Shown: one piece after another, positions 45,690-54,540 of the stretch
Position numbering within the stretch: position 1 is the stretch's first letter
Layout of the letters: each line of letters starts with the position of its first letter
Source: Bordetella sp. 02P26C-1
GTDB taxonomy: Bacteria > Pseudomonadota > Gammaproteobacteria > Burkholderiales > Burkholderiaceae_B
Assembly: GCF_009763255.1 (NCBI RefSeq)
Contig: NZ_WSJB01000001.1
Coordinates: forward strand, 124,001-188,000
Direction: 5' to 3'
DNA: 64,000 nt
Program-made: the position numbers and the translations under genes
The notes under the pieces: model-generated
The model's database searches: none
Told to the model about the DNA's origin: nothing
What the model saw: the letters and a program-made list of their open reading frames with translations, nothing else

Positions 45690-46396
45690 GATGCCAGCCC
45701 GATGGTTGCGGATGGCGCGCTAACCGTGGCGCCATCCTGTTGTGTGGGCGCTTTATCGCCGCGCGTATCCTTGAGTCGATTAGGCACAACCGGCGCGTGC
45801 ATCCAATGACTATCCGTTTGCACATGCCCAGGTCGCACATACTTGGCGACGGACACGCCGAAGTCCTTCAGATCGAAAGCGCTTGCCACGCGGATCACCA
45901 CGCCTTCCTGCCGGGTGAGATCGAGGCCCGCTATTAATCGCTGGATAGCGGTTCGCTCGTAAATCCCGTCATAGAGCAGCGGCACGGGAGTAATCCCTAA
46001 ATTCGTCATTAGGTCGAGCGACGTGTCCCAGTCCAAACACGTCTGACCGCGCCACACCGAAAAACCCATGAAATAGCTGGGCAAGTCGCTATAGGCGATG
46101 GAATGACGCGCATACAGATTTTCACCGCAAATGCGTATGTCGCCGGGAATGCGATACGCCATCGACGCATGAAACCGGGCCAACCAATCGCGCGACGGAT
46201 GATGCCGGCTGTCGACCGAACGCGCATGAAAGCCCTCACGATATAGAGAGGTGTTTTCGCCGTCCATTTTGACCGTTAGGATCACCCGACGGTCGCTGAA
46301 ATGGGCATCGGTGCGCAGGCGCCTGTCATCCCGTTGCGCCCCCGGGGAGGTAGGCAGATGCGGCGTGGTGGGATATTTGAATGGAGACATAGTCAT
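45686..46396 (-). CDS. RNA ligase (nucleotidyltransferase superfamily)
   Basis: A 236-residue ligase core. Motif I is KMDGEN with the adenylated Lys43, motif III ICGENLYARHSI (90-100), motif IIIa YFMGFSVW, motif IV EGVVIR (164-169) and motif V VAKYVR. No OB-fold or large C-terminal domain is evident, so it is a compact RNA ligase resembling the Rnl2-like group. It is the first gene of a two-gene operon with HD-Pnk. The tail after motif V is short and Pro/Ser-rich. A perfect 20-bp inverted repeat lies 89 bases upstream and probably shields the operon from the gene behind it. Confidence 0.85.
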   Translation of the reverse strand: MTMSPFKYPTTPHLPTSPGAQRDDRRLRTDAHFSDRRVILTVKMDGENTSLYREGFHARSVDSRHHPSRDWLARFHASMAYRIPGDIRICGENLYARHSIAYSDLPSYFMGFSVWRGQTCLDWDTSLDLMTNLGITPVPLLYDGIYERTAIQRLIAGLDLTRQEGVVIRVASAFDLKDFGVSVAKYVRPGHVQTDSHWMHAPVVPNRLKDTRGDKAPTQQDGATVSAPSATIGLAS

Positions 46397-46484
46397 GATG
46401 GGCTCATGACTTTGTTACCGTTACGACCAACGGGTTCCATCTCCAGGCGGTCGGAGTCGCGCGGGCGCGACTCAGAAACCACAA

Positions 46485-46538
46485 CCCGGCCCGGCGGTCT
46501 TGCGCAGTGCTTATCCCACGCAAGACCGCCGGGCCGGG
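46485..46538 (-). terminator. Perfect 20-bp inverted repeat, probable terminator of the Bug gene
   Basis: Two 20-base arms (46485-46504 and 46519-46538) are perfectly complementary around a 14-base loop. Read leftward after the Bug gene stop at 46556, the stem is followed by TTGTGGTTT, a weak T tract. The arms are very GC-rich (CCCGGCCCGGCGG). It also lies upstream of the RNA-repair operon. Confidence 0.75.
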
Positions 46539-46555
46539 CAGTCGGCCATTGTTGC

Positions 46556-47533
46556 TTACTGAGCTTCTATTTTGGCTTTCTTGAACAGTTCAGCCCATTG
46601 CGGGACTTGCTGTTTGACCTTTGCGTCCAAGGCTTGCGGATTTGCTTCGTCATTCAGGACTTCAGCGCCCAGACCCGCCATGCGTTCCTTGAATTTCGGA
46701 TCCGCCATGCCGGCTTGCAGCGACTTGACCAGCTTGTCCACCACGGGTTGCGGGGTGTTTTTGGGCACCCACATGCCGTGCCAGATCCCGACCTCGAAAC
46801 CCTTGAATCCCGATTCGTCCATGGTGGGCAGATTCGGCAGGGTGGGTACGCGCTTGAGGCTGGTGACCGCATAGGCCTTGACCTTGTTGGCGGCGATGTA
46901 CTGCGAGGTGTTGGTCGTCTGGTCACACAGCAGATCGACCTGCTTGCCCAGCAGATCGTTCATGGCTGGGGCCGTGCCCTTGTAGGGGATGGTCAACAAA
47001 TCCACGCCCAGCGCGTCCACCAGCATGGTGCCGCACAGGTGGCTGGCGGCGCCAATACCGGCGTTGGCCAGCGAGATCTTGTCCTTATTGGCCTTGATGT
47101 ATTCGACCAATTCGTTGATGTTGTTGGGCGGGAAATCCTCGCGGGCGATGATGGTCATCGGCACGTCGACCACCAGCCCGATCGGGGCGAAGGTCTTGTC
47201 CGGGTCATAGCCGGGATTCTTATATAGCGAGGGCGCGGTGCTGTATCCCAGGTGCATCAGCAGCACCGTGTAGCCATCGGGCTCGGCGCGTCCGACCGTC
47301 GAGGTGCCGATCGTGCCGCCCGCGCCGGTCTTGTTTTCCACCACCACGCTCTGGCCAAGCGTCGGGCGCATGGCTTCGGCCAGCGAGCGGGCCACGTTAT
47401 CGGTGGGGCCACCGGCCGCGAACGGGACGATCATGGTCACGGGGCGCTCGGGGTATTCGGCTTGTGCAGCGCCGGCTGCGAAAAGCGCGCTGGCGGCAAG
47501 CAAAGCCGTGAGCGTACGGGGCAATAATGTCAT
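46556..47533 (-). CDS. Bug-family (TctC) periplasmic substrate-binding protein
   Basis: A 325-residue exported receptor. A Sec signal peptide ends at AGAAQAEYP. The Bug hallmarks follow: RPVTMIVPFAAGGPTDNVAR, VVENKTGAGGTIGTS, PDGYTVLLMHLG, and IPYKGTAPAMNDLLGKQVD. Such receptors bind small carboxylates or similar ligands in a Venus-flytrap fold. No TctA/TctB membrane genes are adjacent. The ATG at 47533 was chosen because the signal peptide begins there. Confidence 0.92.
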   Translation of the reverse strand: MTLLPRTLTALLAASALFAAGAAQAEYPERPVTMIVPFAAGGPTDNVARSLAEAMRPTLGQSVVVENKTGAGGTIGTSTVGRAEPDGYTVLLMHLGYSTAPSLYKNPGYDPDKTFAPIGLVVDVPMTIIAREDFPPNNINELVEYIKANKDKISLANAGIGAASHLCGTMLVDALGVDLLTIPYKGTAPAMNDLLGKQVDLLCDQTTNTSQYIAANKVKAYAVTSLKRVPTLPNLPTMDESGFKGFEVGIWHGMWVPKNTPQPVVDKLVKSLQAGMADPKFKERMAGLGAEVLNDEANPQALDAKVKQQVPQWAELFKKAKIEAQ

Positions 47534-47693
47534 GAAGTCTCCTGTTGTCGCCGGGTAGGCGACATTCATAGTGCGTAAACCGAGAGGGATTTTTGTAAAG
47601 TTCTTCGGTGGCAGCTCAGTTTAAGAAACAATAGGTCTCAAGTCACGTGGGATTACCCGTACTGCCTCCCTCGGGGCGCCCCGCTGGCATTTG

Positions 47694-47758
47694 TGCGTTG
47701 CATCAAAAGTGCTTGACACCCCGATTTAAGTCCGTAGAATAGGATTTTGTGCAGCGCA
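47694..47758 (+). promoter_or_regulatory. Phasin promoter flanked by TGC-N3-GCA repeats
   Basis: TTGACA (47713-47718), a 16-base spacer and TAGAAT (47735-47740) form a good promoter. TGCGTTGCA (47694-47702) lies upstream and TGCAGCGCA (47750-47758) just after the expected start site. Both have the form TGC-N3-GCA, reminiscent of PhaR repressor sites at phasin promoters. The other bases of 47534-47863 show no gene, and an ACCGGAGACC ribosome site precedes the phasin ATG. Confidence 0.6.
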
Positions 47759-47863
47759 ACAAACGTCGCCGGCCTTAGCTTCACATTGGTTCCGAAGACG
47801 TTTAGCCCTATCCGTCGTAACGAATAGCTATAGCCGGGCTCGCCCGGCTCACCGGAGACCACC

Positions 47864-48442
47864 ATGAACGCTATCCCCCAACAGGTCCTAGACCGCCAAC
47901 TTTCCGCCTTGAACGCGTTTACCGCGACGCAGGCCACGCTGTTTTCCGGCTTCGAAAAGCTGGTGGACTTGAACTTGAAGGTCGTCAAGGCGACGCTGGA
48001 CGAGGTCGCGCTGACCTCGCAGCAAGCGTTGGCCGTCAAGGATCCTCAAGAGGCCGCCGCTTTCGCCACCTCGCTGGTACAGCCGGGCGCGGAAAAAGCC
48101 ATGGCCTATGGCAAGCACGTGTATGACATCGTCGCTGGCGTGCAGGGCGATTTGGCCAAGCTGGCCGAGGCGCAAGTCGCGCAAGGGCAGCAACAATTGG
48201 CCGACGCCGTCGAGCAACTGTCGAAAAATGCACCGGCTGGCTCGGAAAGCGCAGTGGCTCTGTTGAAGTCCTCGCTGGCAACCGTCAATGGCGCCTATGA
48301 GTCGCTGACCAAGGCCACCAAGCAAGCCGTGGAAGCCGCCGAGTCGAATATGAACGCCGCCGCCAATGCAACGTTCAAGGCCGCGACCGACGCCGCGGAG
48401 GCCGCTGGCAAAGTCGGCCGTACTGCCCGCCGCGCCGCCTGA
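47864..48442 (+). CDS. phaP: Phasin (PHA granule-associated protein)
   Basis: A 192-residue Ala-rich, mostly helical protein of the phasin family. It starts MNAIPQQVLDRQLSALNAFTATQ and continues with LFSGFEKLVDLNLKVVKATLDE, then amphipathic helices with heptad-like spacing and a basic Ala-rich tail. Phasins coat polyhydroxyalkanoate granules. No PHA synthase gene is in the window. A strong terminator follows, so it is monocistronic. Confidence 0.92.
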   Translation: MNAIPQQVLDRQLSALNAFTATQATLFSGFEKLVDLNLKVVKATLDEVALTSQQALAVKDPQEAAAFATSLVQPGAEKAMAYGKHVYDIVAGVQGDLAKLAEAQVAQGQQQLADAVEQLSKNAPAGSESAVALLKSSLATVNGAYESLTKATKQAVEAAESNMNAAANATFKAATDAAEAAGKVGRTARRAA

Positions 48443-48536
48443 TCGCAGGCATCCAAGCGCGTGCCTGCAATGCCCTTTGCTTGTCGGCACGCTGCTTGCT
48501 GTAGTAATGTCGAGTGACAAGAGCAGAGCTGGAATT

Positions 48537-48563
48537 AGCCATCCCTCGGGATGGCTTTTTTTC
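48537..48563 (+). terminator. Rho-independent terminator of the phasin gene
   Basis: AGCCATCC (48537-48544) and GGATGGCT (48549-48556) pair around CTCG and run into seven T residues. Confidence 0.92.
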
Positions 48564-48588
48564 GCCTGTATGAATTGCAGGCGTTGGC

Positions 48589-49632
48589 TTACATCCCTCG
48601 GATCGCTTGTACGCACTCGCTCACGAGCGCGGGGCCGCGGTAAATCAGTCCGGTATAGACCTGTACCGCGTTGGCGCCCGCAGCGATTTTCTCGCGCGCT
48701 TGCTTGCCAGAAACGATACCGCCCACGCCGATGATGGGATAGTCCGTGCCCATGCGCTGCCGCAGTTTCGCGATCACGCCAAGCGACAGCTCATGTACGG
48801 GCGGGCCGGACAAGCCGCCGGCTTCCTCGGCATGGGGCAGGCCAGTGACCGCGTCACGAGACAAGGTGGTGTTGGTGGCGATTACTCCGTCGATGCCGTG
48901 GCGGGGCAGCAGATCGGCGATCGCGTCGATCTGAGCGTCCGTCAGATCCGGCGCGATTTTCACGAGTAATGGCACATGACGCTGATGCTGGTCGGCAAGC
49001 TCGGCGCGTTTATCACGCAGCTGGGCCAGCAGGGCGGCCAACTCGTCCTCGCCCTGTAGCGCGCGCAGGTTCTTGGTATTGGGCGAGGAAATATTCACCG
49101 TCACATAATCGGCATGCGGATAGACACCCGCCAAGCCCAATACATAATCGTCCGCGGCGCGTTCGATCGGCGTGTCGGCGTTCTTGCCGATATTGAGCCC
49201 AAGAATTCCGCCTTGCTGGCGCCATTGGCTGCGCTGCACATTGGCGATAAAGGTTTCCAGACCCAGGTTGTTAAAGCCGAGCCGGTTGATCAGCGCTTGA
49301 GCGCGCGGCAGACGAAAGAGGCGCGGCTTCGGATTGCCCGGCTGCGCTCGCGGCGTCACCGTTCCCACCTCGACAAAACCGAACCCCAGATTACCCAGGG
49401 CGTCGATATGCGCGCCGTTCTTGTCCAGCCCAGCCGCCAGGCCCACGGGATTGCGTAAGGTCAGGCCCATGAGCGTCGTGGGCGCCTCCGGCTGCTCGTG
49501 CATTAGCTTGCGGGTGACACCGCAGTCGTATGCGCGCTGCAAGGTGGACAGGGTGACTTCGTGCGCGGTTTCGGCGTCCATGGAGAACAGCGCCGCACGC
49601 GCCAGGGGGTAGGCTTGGAAGAGGATCGACAT
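48589..49632 (-). CDS. pyrD: Dihydroorotate dehydrogenase (quinone), class 2
   Basis: A 347-residue FMN enzyme of pyrimidine synthesis. The N-terminal membrane-associating helix ([25 protein letters not shown]) marks class 2. The barrel includes [13 protein letters not shown], the [11 protein letters not shown] segment with the catalytic Ser, and [17 protein letters not shown] with AVQVYTG. It passes electrons to the quinone pool. The ATG at 49632 matches the family start; the in-frame ATG at 49671 adds 13 residues. It ends 26 bases past the phasin terminator, convergent with it. Confidence 0.96.
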   Translation of the reverse strand: MSILFQAYPLARAALFSMDAETAHEVTLSTLQRAYDCGVTRKLMHEQPEAPTTLMGLTLRNPVGLAAGLDKNGAHIDALGNLGFGFVEVGTVTPRAQPGNPKPRLFRLPRAQALINRLGFNNLGLETFIANVQRSQWRQQGGILGLNIGKNADTPIERAADDYVLGLAGVYPHADYVTVNISSPNTKNLRALQGEDELAALLAQLRDKRAELADQHQRHVPLLVKIAPDLTDAQIDAIADLLPRHGIDGVIATNTTLSRDAVTGLPHAEEAGGLSGPPVHELSLGVIAKLRQRMGTDYPIIGVGGIVSGKQAREKIAAGANAVQVYTGLIYRGPALVSECVQAIRGM

Positions 49633-49676
49633 GGGGCGCAATTGTACCGATTTGTCAGGCGGAACACGCAACGGTC

Positions 49677-50405
49677 TCAGAGGCCGTACGCCTCACGCCA
49701 CTCGCCCTCGACATACATCTGGAACGGCCGGAAATTCGCTTTATAGGCCATCTTGCGACTGTCGCGAATCCAATAGCCCAGATAAAGCCAGGGCAGGCCG
49801 AGCGCACGGCATTGTTCTAACTGCCACATCACGTTATAGGTGCCAAAGCTGCCGCGCGTGTCCGGGTCATAAAAGGTATAGACGGAGGATAAGCCCTCGT
49901 CGAGCACATCGATGATGGACACCATGCGCAGCACATCCGCCTCATCGCGAAACTCGACCAACCGGGTGTTGACCCGCGTGGTCAGCAGAAACTGCGCATA
50001 CTGCGTACGGCTGTCTTCGTCCATGCCGCCACCGGGGTGACGGCCATGCTGATAGCGGCTGTAAAGATCGTAGTGTTCTGGCGCCCAGGCCAGCTCTGCT
50101 ACGAACGCGCGCAAGGATTGATGATCCCGCCGGGCGCGGCGCTGGCTGCGATTCGGGGTGAAGCGCTCCACATCGACACGGATGGGCACACAGGCCCGGC
50201 AGTTGTCGCAATGGGGGCGATAGGTGAACTGACCACTGCGGCGAAATCCCTGTTCGACCAGTTGCGAATAGGTGCCCGCGTTGATCAGATGACCGGGCGC
50301 CGCGACCTGCGAGCGCGCCTGCCGCTCGGGTAAATAGCTGCAGGGATACGGCGCAGTCGAATAGAACTGCAGCGCGGCGAAAGGAAGTTCTTTTAACTGG
50401 CTCAT
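49677..50405 (-). CDS. bpt: Aspartate/glutamate leucyltransferase Bpt
   Basis: A 242-residue Ate1-like transferase. It begins [26 protein letters not shown] with the conserved Cys, followed by [24 protein letters not shown] and the catalytic-core end [20 protein letters not shown]. Bacterial Bpt adds Leu to N-terminal Asp or Glu, marking the protein for ClpAP. Its companion aat lies 113 bases upstream, so both branches of the bacterial N-degron pathway are encoded together. Confidence 0.95.
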   Translation of the reverse strand: MSQLKELPFAALQFYSTAPYPCSYLPERQARSQVAAPGHLINAGTYSQLVEQGFRRSGQFTYRPHCDNCRACVPIRVDVERFTPNRSQRRARRDHQSLRAFVAELAWAPEHYDLYSRYQHGRHPGGGMDEDSRTQYAQFLLTTRVNTRLVEFRDEADVLRMVSIIDVLDEGLSSVYTFYDPDTRGSFGTYNVMWQLEQCRALGLPWLYLGYWIRDSRKMAYKANFRPFQMYVEGEWREAYGL

Positions 50406-50518
50406 TGCGGTCGCCCCGGTAACGGCTCGTGCGTGGTCAGGCCAACCATGTTAACGCGTGCGCGGGCGTTGACAATACTGAAGTCGCGCGCCGAGCGAGG
50501 GAGGATTTGGCTTTCGCC

Positions 50519-51286
50519 TTAACCCGCCGCGGCCGAGGCGGACACCGAGCGGGCATGCAGCACGCCGTGGCTATCCAACCACCCCGGATACCACTGTGGA
50601 CCCTCTAAACGTGTCGCCGCGCGAACATGGGCGATGAAATCCGCTCGTGCTACCGGCCGGGCGCCCAGACTGGCCAAGTGGCGCGTCTGCTGTTGGCAAT
50701 CGATCCAGCTGACGCCCTGACAGCGCAGAAAATTCACCAAATAGGCCAGGGCGATTTTGGAGGCGTCGGCCACCCGGGTAAACATGGATTCACCAAAAAA
50801 CATGCCGCCCAGGCTGATCCCATACAGACCGCCAGCCAAGGACCCATCGATCCAAGTCTCCACACTATGCGCGCCGCCCGCGTGATGCCAGTCCAGGTAG
50901 GCTTGCTGCATTTCATCGGTGATCCACGTGCCGGACTGCCCATCGCGCGGTGCAGCGCAGTGTTGCATCACGGTTGCAAAAGCGGTGTCTACACGGACCT
51001 CCACCCGGGCCTTGGGGCCAGATTCCTCCCGGGCGATTTGACGCAACCGTTTACGCAGCGAGTGCGAGGGCGCGAAATCGTCGCAACGCAACACCATGCG
51101 CGGGTCAGGGCTCCACCACAGTATCGGCTCGCCGTCGCTGTACCAGGGAAAGATACCGTTGGCGTACGCGTCCTGTAGCCGGCCCAGCGACAGGTCCGCG
51201 CCCACGGCCAGCAAGCCCGCAGGCTCATTTAACGCGAGTTCAGCCGGCGGAAATGGGGTCTCGGTATCAAGCCAGTACAGTTTCAC
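50519..51286 (-). CDS. aat: Leucyl/phenylalanyl-tRNA-protein transferase
   Basis: A 255-residue Aat. The family start [38 protein letters not shown] is followed by [28 protein letters not shown] and [16 protein letters not shown]. It transfers Leu or Phe to N-terminal Lys or Arg. It is transcribed ahead of bpt on the minus strand. Confidence 0.96.
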   Translation of the reverse strand: MKLYWLDTETPFPPAELALNEPAGLLAVGADLSLGRLQDAYANGIFPWYSDGEPILWWSPDPRMVLRCDDFAPSHSLRKRLRQIAREESGPKARVEVRVDTAFATVMQHCAAPRDGQSGTWITDEMQQAYLDWHHAGGAHSVETWIDGSLAGGLYGISLGGMFFGESMFTRVADASKIALAYLVNFLRCQGVSWIDCQQQTRHLASLGARPVARADFIAHVRAATRLEGPQWYPGWLDSHGVLHARSVSASAAAG

Positions 51287-51368
51287 GGTGCTAGGCTAGA
51301 GGCATACGGCCCCGGCTGGGGCGCGAGTGGCGGGGTACTGTGAGTTTCTGACGTGGGCATATCTCGGA

Positions 51369-51950
51369 TCAGCGATGCCAATCCAAGGTGTAGTGATGGC
51401 AGCCGAGATTGCCGCTGCGACGGTCATCGAAATATTGCTTCAGCGTCGTGCTCACCGTCCGAAACGAAATCTCGTCCCATGGGATATCGGACTCGTCGTA
51501 GTAACGCGCCTCCAGACTTTCCGGCCCCGGATCGAGTTCGGGCCCCAGCGCCTGCGCTAGATAGAAAATATGAACCTGATCGATCTGTGGCACATCAATC
51601 ACGGTAAAGAGGGCGCCGAGCTCAATTTGCGCGCCAGCCTCTTCCAGCGTTTCCCGGGCGGCGCCCTGAGCAGTGCTCTCGTTGAGCTCCATGAATCCCG
51701 CCGGCAGCGTCCATGTGTTGTAGCGTGGCTCGATGGCGCGCCGGCATAGCAAGATTCGCCCTTCCCAGACGGGCACGGTTCCCACCACCATCCGGGGGTT
51801 TTGATAGTGGATCGCCCCACAGTGGTCGCAGACGTCGCGTTCGCGATTATCGCCATCGGGCACACGGCGGCTGAGGGACGAGCCGCATTGGCCACAGAAC
51901 AGCGTGCGGCGCGGCGCAGGGAAATAGGTCGGGGGCGGTCGGTCAGTCAT
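51369..51950 (-). CDS. Nudix hydrolase with zinc ribbon
   Basis: A 193-residue protein. A zinc ribbon (FCGQCG, then VCDHCGAIHY) precedes the Nudix domain. The Nudix box lies in GFMELNESTAQGAARETLEEAGA, with the REx2EE core intact. Zinc-ribbon Nudix enzymes of this layout often act on NADH, ADP-ribose or related dinucleotides; the exact substrate is not evident. It precedes aat by 82 bases on the same strand. Confidence 0.92.
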   Translation of the reverse strand: MTDRPPPTYFPAPRRTLFCGQCGSSLSRRVPDGDNRERDVCDHCGAIHYQNPRMVVGTVPVWEGRILLCRRAIEPRYNTWTLPAGFMELNESTAQGAARETLEEAGAQIELGALFTVIDVPQIDQVHIFYLAQALGPELDPGPESLEARYYDESDIPWDEISFRTVSTTLKQYFDDRRSGNLGCHHYTLDWHR

Positions 51951-52041
51951 GCCGGTGATTCTAACGGTTGCCAGGCGGTCAGGGAAACGCGCCAGACCCT
52001 ATGCGCGGTAGTGGCGCGAGAGTGGCTGGCTCGCGGGTGCT

Positions 52042-52650
52042 TCAGGTTGGTCGCGGGTTTGCGACAAATCCCAGCACGTCGGGGAGCGTCGCTCGCGCGA
52101 CTTCGCCGTGCCAGAGCGCCGGCTCGCGGTAATGGGCATAGTGCAGCTGTGCATTCGCCAGCTGCGTTGAGTCATCCGCTAATACGTCGAACAAGGCGCT
52201 GCCGTCGACTGCGATCTTGATGTCCGATAGCACGCGTTCGACATCGTGACTGTCCACGAGGCCGCCGCCAAGGTCCGTCTGGGCATACACGCGGCCGTCC
52301 TCGTCCAGCCACCACCCATCGATACGCGATACGGCTTTGCCTGTATGGGTGATCAAATTCGCGTCGGTGTCGGCCACACGCAAAATGTAGGGAGCGGCGT
52401 CCAAACGTACATACACGCGCTGTGGCCCGTTTTGGAAGAACCAACGCCCCTGTTCGTCGCAGGCGTAATTGCGGTTGATGAAGCCCAGGATCTGTGGACT
52501 CGTGATGCTTTCGCCGGGGCCGCCGTCGCATGCATCCCCCTGTTCGTGGATTTGCCAGCGGCCGCGCTCATCGAGTGACAGCCAGCCATAGACGGCCGGT
52601 ACGTTCGGCCAGCGGGCGAGGGCTTGCTTGACGATAGGATCCATAAACAT
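52042..52650 (-). CDS. Conserved protein of unknown function
   Basis: A 202-residue cytoplasmic protein. It begins MDPIVKQALARWPNVPAVYGWLSLDERGRW and contains NRNYACDEQGRWFFQNGPQRVYVRLD, a pattern I associate with a Burkholderiales family of unknown function but cannot name. It has no membrane or signal segment and no catalytic motif I can identify. The first ATG (52650) and a second two codons later (52644) are both possible starts. Confidence 0.75.
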   Translation of the reverse strand: MFMDPIVKQALARWPNVPAVYGWLSLDERGRWQIHEQGDACDGGPGESITSPQILGFINRNYACDEQGRWFFQNGPQRVYVRLDAAPYILRVADTDANLITHTGKAVSRIDGWWLDEDGRVYAQTDLGGGLVDSHDVERVLSDIKIAVDGSALFDVLADDSTQLANAQLHYAHYREPALWHGEVARATLPDVLGFVANPRPT

Positions 52651-52665
52651 GAAGGCGGGGTGTTC

Positions 52666-52857
52666 CTAGAGATTGCATTTAACCAGATCGTCAGGGATGT
52701 GGACGCAGATCCAGCGAGAACGCTGACGCTTTAGGTGGCGCGCATGCGGCATGGCTTCAGGCAACGTTTCACCGCGAATGTGGATTTCGTCGCGCACGGA
52801 CAACACGTTCAGAGGTCCGCGGGGTGTCTTCGGCCGAATCGGAACAGTCCTAGCCAA
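52666..52857 (-). CDS. Doubtful small basic protein
   Basis: A 63-codon frame with a TTG start that ends 15 bases before the unknown-function gene. The product is Arg/His-rich (HARHLKRQRSRW) and ends VHIPDDLVKCNL. It has no family resemblance and may be chance. It is kept because it fills the 274-base gap on the coding strand and could be translated with the next gene. Confidence 0.25.
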   Translation of the reverse strand: MARTVPIRPKTPRGPLNVLSVRDEIHIRGETLPEAMPHARHLKRQRSRWICVHIPDDLVKCNL

Positions 52858-52924
52858 TCTCCCGACGGGACTGACATAGAATGAAACAATTAATACGAAG
52901 GTGTGTTTGTTCTAAGGGGGCGCT

Positions 52925-53650
52925 ATGTTGATCGAAGCTGAGGCCCGGGCTCAGGCGCAGACGCAGACGTCTCTGGCCGCGCTGCCCGCTTCATGGTGGG
53001 AAGCCCATGGCGACTGGGTTGAAGATGTGAACCAACGCCGCGGAGGCTATAGCGGTATTCAGAAACTCCCCGATCCGGCGGGAGATCGGGCGTATTTCGT
53101 TAAACGGCAAGTCAATCACGTCTATCGCGATCTGCGGTTTCCCTCGGGCCGGCCGACTTTGCTGCGGGAGTGGCTGAATATCCATCGTTGCGCAAAGCTG
53201 GGCGTTCCGACCGCCGAGCCGGTGTTTTTCGATATGCGCAAGGGCGCGGCCGGCTGGGAAGCGGTTCTGGTCACTCGCGAGCTGCCGGGCTATATCAGCC
53301 TGGACGAAGGGATACGCAAAGGTCGATGGACCCAAGCACAACGTCTTGATATCTGGTCGGCGCTGGTGCGGGCGCTCGCGCCCTTACACCGGGCAGGACG
53401 TAAACATGGGCATCTCTACCCAAAGGAAATCTTTGTCCGGTATGAGTCAGTGGCTGAAATCGCCTTGCTGGACTGGGAAATTGCCCGGTATGTTGGCCGC
53501 AGTCGCTGGGCCGCGCAGTCGGATCTGGGTCGCTTGTGGCGCTCGTTGATCGAGCTGGGGATAGGGGAGGCTGAACGGCGGGTCTTTATGGACCGTTATC
53601 AGGCTGCCAGTGGGTTGGGTCAGCTAAAGCTGCGCGGGGTGCCGGACTGA
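52925..53650 (+). CDS. InaA/WaaP-type lipopolysaccharide kinase
   Basis: A 241-residue small protein kinase-like enzyme. The nucleotide-binding Lys is in AYFVKRQVNHVYRD, followed by PTLLREWLNIHRCAKLGVPTAEPVFF. The catalytic loop reads HRAGRKHGHLYPKEIFV and the metal loop LLDWEIAR. The HGxxYPKxxFV form is normal for InaA relatives, so the missing HRD pattern is not a defect. The family phosphorylates sugars of LPS core or related envelope molecules. An AGGGGG ribosome site precedes the ATG. Confidence 0.88.
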   Translation: MLIEAEARAQAQTQTSLAALPASWWEAHGDWVEDVNQRRGGYSGIQKLPDPAGDRAYFVKRQVNHVYRDLRFPSGRPTLLREWLNIHRCAKLGVPTAEPVFFDMRKGAAGWEAVLVTRELPGYISLDEGIRKGRWTQAQRLDIWSALVRALAPLHRAGRKHGHLYPKEIFVRYESVAEIALLDWEIARYVGRSRWAAQSDLGRLWRSLIELGIGEAERRVFMDRYQAASGLGQLKLRGVPD

Positions 53651-53729
53651 GGGGCTCAGCCCAAGGCACGCTGCTTGCGGCACCCCATCTGTTCCCAAAC
53701 TCCGTCGTTTTGAACGTACACCCCACCAA

Positions 53730-53759
53730 AAGAAAAAGGCCCTCATCACTGAGAGCCTT
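53730..53759 (-). terminator. Terminator of tRNA-Cys
   Basis: AAGGCCCTCA (53736-53745) and TGAGAGCCTT (53750-53759) form a 10-bp stem with one wobble. Read leftward the stem is followed by TTTTTC, directly downstream of tRNA-Cys. Confidence 0.85.
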
Positions 53760-53767
53760 ATATCTAC

Positions 53768-53841
53768 TGGAGGCGCAAGCCGGAATCGAACCGACGTACA
53801 CGGATTTGCAATCCGCTGCATAACCACTCTGCCATTGCGCC
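53768..53841 (-). tRNA. tRNA-Cys (GCA)
   Basis: A complete cloverleaf on the minus strand: acceptor arms GGCGCAA and TTGCGCC, anticodon loop TTGCAAA with anticodon GCA, T arm with GGTTCGAATCC, and an encoded CCA end after the discriminator T (74 nt). The ordinary variable loop excludes a long-arm class II tRNA. Confidence 0.95.
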
Positions 53842-53879
53842 AGAGGCCTAATTAGCCAAGCCCGCTATTCTACACGAAA

Positions 53880-54497
53880 TTATCGAGTTGTCTCATCTGT
53901 CTCAGGCCCGAGCGTGGAGGGCGTCAGATCCAGATCCACATCTTGTATGCGGTATTGCACAGCCACCAATTGAGCAATCGCGTCGGGCGCGAGACTCGAG
54001 ATGTCGTGTCGAGCAAGGAATTCGGGATTCCAACGTTGCAGTATCGCGACCCACCATCGGCTCAGACCTTTGCCGGTCAGTCTGGCGGCCCGGGCACGCA
54101 CGTAGAAGTGGGCGAGCGCGAAGGCCACGAAAAGACCTGCGGTCAGTGTGCTCAATCCGTGCAATAGCGATCGCGCATCAAAGGGTAGGGCGGCCAGTAT
54201 CCTGGTCAAGCCGCCTTCGGCCGCGGTCAATGTCGCGACGCCGCAGCTTAGCACCGCGACGATAAAGAGTAGCCCCATCATCAAAGGCAATCGACGCTCG
54301 CCGCGATAGCGGCGCAGCGATTGCGTATATGCATGGTCGTCTATCGTGCTGTCCAGCGCCTCGATCTGCTGAAACAGCGATTGTGATTTCTCGATGCCAA
54401 TTTTCTGGCCGTTAATCAACGCATGCATGCCGAGCAGCTGCTGCCTGGAGAAAGGAACAAACTGAGGCGATGCGTCCAAGCGATAAGAAAATTTCAC
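53880..54497 (-). CDS. Two-span membrane protein of unknown function
   Basis: A 205-residue protein (GTG start at 54497, beginning VKFSYRLDAS). Two hydrophobic helices lie mid-protein (LPLMMGLLFIVAVLSCGVATL and LSTLTAGLFVAFALAHFYV). They are preceded by a cytoplasmic helical region (GIEKSQSLFQQIEALDSTIDD) and followed by a basic stretch and an acidic end. The family is not recognised. The longer start ATG at 54554 lies in the loop of the tRNA-Gly terminator and is therefore less likely. The gene sits between two tRNA genes on the same strand. Confidence 0.65.
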   Translation of the reverse strand: MKFSYRLDASPQFVPFSRQQLLGMHALINGQKIGIEKSQSLFQQIEALDSTIDDHAYTQSLRRYRGERRLPLMMGLLFIVAVLSCGVATLTAAEGGLTRILAALPFDARSLLHGLSTLTAGLFVAFALAHFYVRARAARLTGKGLSRWWVAILQRWNPEFLARHDISSLAPDAIAQLVAVQYRIQDVDLDLTPSTLGPETDETTR

Positions 54498-54540
54498 GGC
54501 GGGCGGCTCGTGGTAAATAGGCTGCGAACGGCAAAAACAA

